Assembly (NCBI GenBank): GCA_019671135.1 | Contig: JAHRHY010000004.1 | Location: 2,790,001-2,854,000 of the forward strand | Length of the DNA: 64,000 bases | Reading direction: 5' to 3' | From: Linnemannia hyalina | Taxonomy: Eukaryota > Mortierellomycota > Mortierellomycetes > Mortierellales > Mortierellaceae | Shown: positions 58,501 through 64,000 of the stretch, piece after piece | Position numbering within the stretch: the stretch's first letter is position 1 | Layout: each line of letters begins with the position of its first letter | Notes under the pieces: generated by a model | The model's database searches: none | Seen by the model: the letters and a program-made list of their open reading frames with translations, nothing else | What the model was told of the DNA's origin: nothing | Program-made: the position numbers and the translations under genes

Positions 58501-60781
58501 ATGGCCCGGATGGAGATGCGTACACGAGAGGCCCCTATGGAATGGGAGCGGGAGCAGGACAGGAATCTGCCAAACATTTTTTCGAACCCGCAGCCGCCAG
58601 CCGACCATACTACTACGCCTGCCACATCTAATGGTCAACAGCAGAAACCTTTTGGGTTTGGTGCGAGTGTGCAGCGAGGATCCAGCTTTGTGTCTAATCG
58701 TAGGTTTCTTGTTGAATGACTACTGAGCATTCTTTACACGGGATCACCACCACTCCCATGAGCTGGACGACCGTTTGCGAAAGGATGCTGAAAGGAACCA
58801 CTCATGACGGCAAGGTGTTGTTTTACCACAAAAAAAAACTAGTGATGCCGCATTTGCCCTGACCCACCTTTCTCTTTTTTTTCATCTTTTGTGATACAAT
58901 ACTAATAGAAGGATCGTTCAACAGTGACGGATGTGAAACAACAACACCAAAGCCCTTCCGTCAGGATTCTCAACTCTCAGCAGGAGTAGGGACATTTTCT
59001 CGACAGGACTCGTTCTCGTTCGGTTCAGGAGGAGGATCGTTCTCTCGCCCACAATCTCCCAACAATACCGCACCCCAAAGCTTCACCGGCGCTGGTAGCA
59101 CAACGCTGCACCGTGACGGAAGTGGAACAACCGAAGTCATGGACGTGGACGAATACCCTTCCACCCACAATGCCAAGACCGGCGGTAATGAGTTATTTGA
59201 CATGAGGTCTCTTAGGAACGGTGTTGTTGCGGAGCAGCAAGGGCTGTCGCCTCGTCGGATGCCAGGCAAAACTCAATCCTCGTCGTCCTCGGCGATCGTC
59301 GGTTCCCGGACTTCCAGTATGCAGTATCGTGGATCAGGAGGTGCAGGCAGGGGCTCCAAGTTTTGGAGCGATGGTGATGACGAGGATAACGATGAGGATA
59401 TGAATGAGCCTGAGGATGATTCTGAGGAGGACAATTATGGTCGCCGTGGATCCGGTCGTCAGACGAATCGCCACATGGTATGCATCCACTCACTTTTTTT
59501 TTTTACGCTTGATTCACTTATGCAAGGGATTGCTTTCAGACTTGTTCAAGTGGCCAATTCTAATTATTCCGTTTTCGCATCGATTTACAGACTAGGAATA
59601 TGGACGGAAGGAGACGAGGGCGGGATCAGGATGGCTCGGAGCGCCGCAGGTCTGATCACGTCCGGTCACCAGCACCACAGGGTCGAGTTTGGTCCGAGAA
59701 TGTCGATCTGCCCTATATCCTCTCTGGGTACACTCCATCTTTCTCGTTCTCACAACTGAGATCTTGGATGTCAAATATATATTGCATAAGAGCAACTATC
59801 TTGCAGACACGCGTTTCTGACACACATTCTCAATCCATCATCTTATCTTTCTAGATATGTACAAGTTGCGATGAACTCAGCCTTCGTAGGGATGGCGATC
59901 TACATTATTTATAACTTTATTACCACGATCCAGAACGATGTCAGCATCCGGGCCGAGGACGCCTTAAGTCGGGAACAGAAGATCATCGACGACTGCAATA
60001 GGATATACCACCTCAACAAGTGTGATCAACCCCATGTAGAGTTGCTCAAAGTGCCATGTCAGGAACTCTTGGACTGCCTCAGTAAGCCACCCCCCAGGAT
60101 TGAACGGTATGTTGTAGAGTTGTACACCATATTTTCTTTTGTTGATTGAGAAGGAGGCAATTTTCAGGTGGACACTTCGCTAATACATGTCTTTTTAATT
60201 CTTGGGAAATAGGTCGGCGGTAGCGGCACAAACGTTTGCGCTCATTTTCAATACGTTCGTCCATGCTATCTCCTACAAAACTATGGTAAGCAGTTTTTTC
60301 ACGCTTTGTGCGGCCAGGAGTCTTCATCATCCTCACGTAATGCCACTGCTGGCGTCAAGATCAGGATACGTTTCATTGCAAAATCGCTAACCAGGCATTC
60401 ACAATCTTTTCGTGCTAAAAAAAGGGGTTCTTGGTGGTGATTGTGTTTGGAGGGATGTATTTTTCGAACCACGCAATCTCGTCGTACCGACACAACCACC
60501 TTATCCACCACCAAGATCCAATCGCCCACCCCGGATATGCTCCTCCCAATTCTGCCTCTATCACCGCGGGAGCCAGGAACACGAATTCGATGATCACTGC
60601 TGGTCTCAAACGGAACGATAGTAACAACCTCAGCAGCAACGGAGGGAGTTTACTGGGATCGACTTCTTTGTCACTGAGCAGAGGAGGTGGTGGGTCACAT
60701 ATGTCGACTTCTAGTTCTAAGAGCCTAACGCTTCAGCACCGTGGGTCTCGACATACTTTTCCTGATTCTGACAACGAATAA
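58501..60781 (+). CDS. Brr6/Brl1-type nuclear envelope protein
   Basis: Six exons (58501-58699, 58909-59477, 59591-59727, 59855-60106, 60213-60285, 60425-60781) give 528 aa. A disordered N-terminus with Phe-Gly and Ser-rich stretches and an acidic patch precedes the conserved domain. That domain has one membrane helix (about 305-327), a lumenal segment with four cysteines at 349, 358, 370 and 376 (pattern C-x8-C-x11-C-x5-C), and a second helix (about 395-425). The four cysteines form the two disulphides that define the Brr6_like_C_C family. These proteins sit in the nuclear envelope/ER and act in nuclear pore assembly and membrane lipid homeostasis; they occur in organisms with closed mitosis. 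The C-terminal tail is Ser-rich. Confidence 0.94.
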
Positions 60782-61155
60782 AAAAAAAAAAAACATGTCC
60801 ATTCTTTGTTGTTTTTCATTGTTGTTGATATATTGTGGTTATTGAAGTGAAATGTGTACACGAAAAACTGGGGTTAATTTTATTTGTTCAATTACATTAG
60901 AAAAAGAAAGAAAAAGAGAGGAAAAAACAAAAGATATTGGTTTACTTTTTAGGTAGGAAGAGCGTGTGTGTGTCGTGAAAAAAAAAAGGTACAGCGACAA
61001 AGAGCTGCCGAGTAGTTTTTTTTTTTGGTTGTTGTTGTTGTTTCGTTTCATTGCTTCAAGCTTCGATCGTGCGCGCGCGCCATTGCAGTGGTGTCCCCGA
61101 CTTATGCTGATGGTGGTTGCGGCGGTCGTGACGGTAAGAAGGGGGTATGAATAAG
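60782..61155. terminator. Convergent 3' ends of the Brr6-type and kinase genes
   Basis: A 13-A run follows the Brr6 stop at once, T-rich and A-rich tracts surround 60890-61025, and a gcgcgcgcgc run lies at 61071-61080. It probably holds both 3'UTRs and polyadenylation signals; no single site is assigned. Confidence 0.4.
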
Positions 61156-64000
61156 TTAACCGTTCAGTTGCTCGCTCAAGCCCTTGACGAACAACCGCGT
61201 GATCCCGGGTATCTCACGTTCTGCACCCTCAAATGCCAACCGCAGATCGTCCACTGCATTCCTCTCACTCTCCCTCAGACACAATCCATGCAACTACAAA
61301 GGCGTTGTCATATAAACAAAAGGTATTAGCCGCTGAATAAAGAAATGACATATAATAGAAGTAAAACTGTAGTGCATCGAAAGAAAAGAACGTTACGTTG
61401 GTGAGGACGGGGCGGACAAAGGTCTGGTAGACTTTATCGCGGGTGAGATCGGTCGAGAGGGGTCGGTCGCCACCGCGTGGTTCATATGAATCATGAAGTG
61501 ATAGGTTCTCGATCGCAGGTCCACCTCCTACTCGTCCTGCTTCTCCATAGTACTGTGTCCTGACCGTGTCGTATCCCGAGTCATTTGGCCTCAACTTCTA
61601 GGTTGCAATTGATAAGTATGAGGTGGTCAGTATACATACAAAATGATGACTAGTCATCCTGTGTCGAATCGCTGGGTGTAAGTAGAACTTACATCGTCGA
61701 CAGAGTCCGAAGGTCCTGCGCGGTTCGGTTCACGCACTGTGCCGAAATCCCATCCTCCGCTGTCCTGATCGTCGTCAGTTCGATTGCTAGTAGTCAAGGA
61801 AAAAATGCGTGTGAGCGCGATGGTATCAATAAAATATAGTACAATTAGACGCGCACATCCTAGATGATGAGAAAGTACCTTGGCTCGTCATCAGAGGATT
61901 CGTCGTCGCGATGTCCTCCCTCTGTCAACCATCGCTCATGGAGGTCAAGTAGTTCTGTCAAGTAAGACGACTTTTTGGCCGACCGAATAAACCTGTGCCT
62001 CATTAGTTCCTTGGCAGATGGACGCTAGATCAAGGTTCAACATCAAATATGACAATATGGTCAGCTCAGTCGGTGCAAATATACTCGACATATCCTTTCC
62101 TTCAAAACAAAGCGGTAACTCACCAGTGCAGGATCGGTTTGAAGACAAGCCGCCACAAAGTCCTTGAATGGTCTTGTGTAATTACCCTCGAGAATGGGTG
62201 GTTGGTTCTTAGGGATCATGAAAAGGACCTTCATGGGGTGGATATCCGAGTGCGGTGGTTCGCCCTTGGCCAGTTCAATTGCTGTGATTCCCAATGACCA
62301 AATATCTGCCTTGTTGTCGTATCCTGACTGAATAATAACCTCTGGTGCCATCCAAAACTATATGTAAAAGGTACAAGAGGAAGTGGTTAGCTGACAGGTC
62401 TATTCAAAAAGAGTAGCGAGCAAAGGTTGAAGCAAATTGAAGGGGTACTCACAGGTGTGCCAACGAACGTGTTCTTCTTTGTCATCGTTGCGGTAAGCTA
62501 TTGAGGAAAAAGTAGTAGAAGAATGATGAATAAAAATAACGCGCAACAGAACGTGCCAGAATGCCACAAGTGCAAAAATAAATCGTGCTTGCACTCCAGG
62601 GCATAGGCAAGAGGAAACGTTACCTGTCCAGAAACGCCGAAATCTGCAAGCTTGACATCTCCATCTGTCGTCAACAAGACGTTTGCAGCTGAGATTGGAC
62701 AAGACAACAAAGAAAGACAAGGGCAGAGTGAGTCAAATGGGTAGGCGTGAGGAAAAAGAACAGAGTCGATCGAGTCCAAGGGCATGGTTGCACAACCACC
62801 CCTCCTCGGTCTTTTTTAGCCCCGTGGCAGCGTTGCATAAACACACGGAGGCATACAAGCAAGCACAAATACCTTTGATATCTGTAAGCGAGGTTTCCAC
62901 AAATCATGCATCAAAGAAGGAAAGAAAAAAAACAGAGAAAGATAAGTTAGTCCGTTGAAGTCCAATCACGCTCAACATAACAAAAGCGCCAAAACCACCT
63001 CTATTGTCACGATCGCAACTCTATGAGGGTTAGCGTCCTTCCTGTGGCAAGATGACTTCCAGGGAATTGCGTAATGTACCTCGATGGAGCTTGCCCTCGC
63101 CATGCAGATAGTCCAGTCCTTTCAACAGCTCCCGAAGAATGATTGCGATATAATCCTCCTTGAACACGGATGCCTTCATCTAGATCGTAAGCGAAGGAGA
63201 GACCCGTAGTGCGTCAGTGTGCTGCTTTTCACATCCGCAAAGGACAGGATGATCCCTTCAACTAGCACTAAATCGAGCTTGTGCTTTTTTTTTCGTCATC
63301 TTCCCCTGCTCCCCTACTCCTAATATCCTCCTTTTGTTGTTGCGGTTAAGGTTTGTTGTTTCGTGCATGAGCATGCGCTGTTGCAATGCTTGGTCTGGCT
63401 GTCGCAGTTGCATCGGGATAGCATTTTCCGAAACTCTTTGTCATCGACGACGTGGTTGGCTGCTGCTCTTTTGCTGTATGTTGTTTGTTGTTCCTGTCAC
63501 TTACCAAGTCAGAACAGGAACCGCCGGAGCAGTATTCCATAATGATCCAGAGATTCGCCCCTTTGAGGAACGAGGCGAAGTATCTATGACATCGTAGTTT
63601 GGCGCAGTTCGAAAGGGAGGAGAGTGTGATGAGAAGGGAAGAGGCAGGTTAAGTTCGTTTTTCCTTTTGTTTGTTTTCTCTCGTTCTCCTCTTGCCTCTG
63701 CGGACGGGATATCTTGGCATCCAACGATCTTGCCACATGGTATAGGAGTGCTGCATTAGGTCTCGTGGCCAAAGGCGCGTTGGGCTCCCTCCCTTCCCCT
63801 CTCCTTCTCCACCTTGCGCACATTTCTTCGGAGAAAGAAGGAAAGAAAGAAAGAAAGAAAGGAAAAAAAAACAAACGTCCAAAGAGTACTTGCCTGGTTA
63901 CATAGGGCGAGTCCAATTGAGAAAGGATGTTGATTTCCTGCTGGATGTCGTCAATCTCATCCTCGGCGCTCTCGAGATCGATGATCTTGATAGCCACTGG
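61156..64000 (-). CDS. Ste20-family GCK-III protein kinase (partial, N-terminus off the window)
   Basis: Eleven exons are visible: >64000-63894, 63583-63505, 63179-63080, 62881-62873, 62688-62624, 62497-62453, 62357-62124, 62024-61879, 61786-61693, 61597-61397, 61293-61156. The P-loop lies beyond the edge. Seen are VAIK, the alpha-[33 protein letters not shown] and a full C-lobe. The helix [12 protein letters not shown] and a C-terminal conserved block ([17 protein letters not shown]) after an acidic linker match the MST3/MST4/STK25 (GCK-III) group, which signals in polarity, septation and stress with Mob/MO25-type partners. Exon 1 uses a GC donor (gcaagt at 63893), required by phase. Exon 4 is only 9 nt. 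The yeast counterpart by domain layout is Sps1, but I do not assign orthology. Confidence 0.93.

Overview
This window is eukaryotic nuclear DNA from a fungus. Genes are split by many short introns (mostly about 50-130 bp, GT-AG, with a few GC donors). The gene set is fungal: GPR1/Ato acetate transporter, Dal5-type MFS permease, Sqs1, Brr6/Brl1-type protein, type I metacaspase and a NACHT-WD40 STAND protein. An MCMDC2-like meiotic MCM relative, which I know from animals rather than from Dikarya, and a large WD40/pentapeptide STAND protein point to an early-diverging lineage. My inference is a Mortierella-like fungus (Mortierellomycotina); no marker in the window proves the genus. No tRNA, rRNA or CRISPR array was found. 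All gene models below were spliced by hand from splice signals and reading phase.

Layout. 1-435 is the 5' end of a Gln-rich protein on the minus strand, with a perfect 90-bp tandem duplication upstream. About 750-8,530 is gene-poor: it holds decayed exons, a 174-bp diverged direct repeat and an unrecognised 194-aa gene. 8.76-15.44 kb is a large intact STAND gene (helical region, NACHT-type NTPase, pentapeptide repeats, about 14 WD40 blades, acidic repetitive tail). 17.76-18.64 kb is an acetate transporter and 22.08-24.49 kb an MFS permease. 24.7-34.5 kb is a run of minus-strand genes: Ola1, ribosomal protein uL13, a class I glutamine amidotransferase and a shortened acyl-CoA synthetase-like protein. 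35.24-38.35 kb is Sqs1 (plus strand).

39.2-42.4 kb is a second, broken copy of the STAND locus. It keeps the 3' flank, the WD40 and pentapeptide parts and the promoter-side flank, but has lost the whole NACHT half by one deletion. 43.3-48.0 kb is a 22-exon MCMDC2-like gene, and 48.2-50.7 kb and 51.8-53.8 kb hold two unrecognised low-complexity proteins. The right side is compact: maleylacetoacetate isomerase (54.0-55.6), metacaspase (56.2-58.2), Brr6/Brl1-type nuclear-envelope protein (58.5-60.8) and a GCK-III/Ste20 kinase that runs off the right edge (61.2-64.0).

The genes do not form one pathway. Housekeeping genes (Ola1, uL13, Sqs1, Brr6, kinase) are interspersed with metabolic genes (acetate uptake, tyrosine catabolism, acyl activation) and one rapidly changing STAND/NLR-like family. 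The items most worth a second look are the STAND gene and its deletion derivative, the fungal MCMDC2-like gene, the acyl-CoA synthetase paralogue with a destroyed P-loop motif, and the 9-nt microexon in the kinase catalytic loop.
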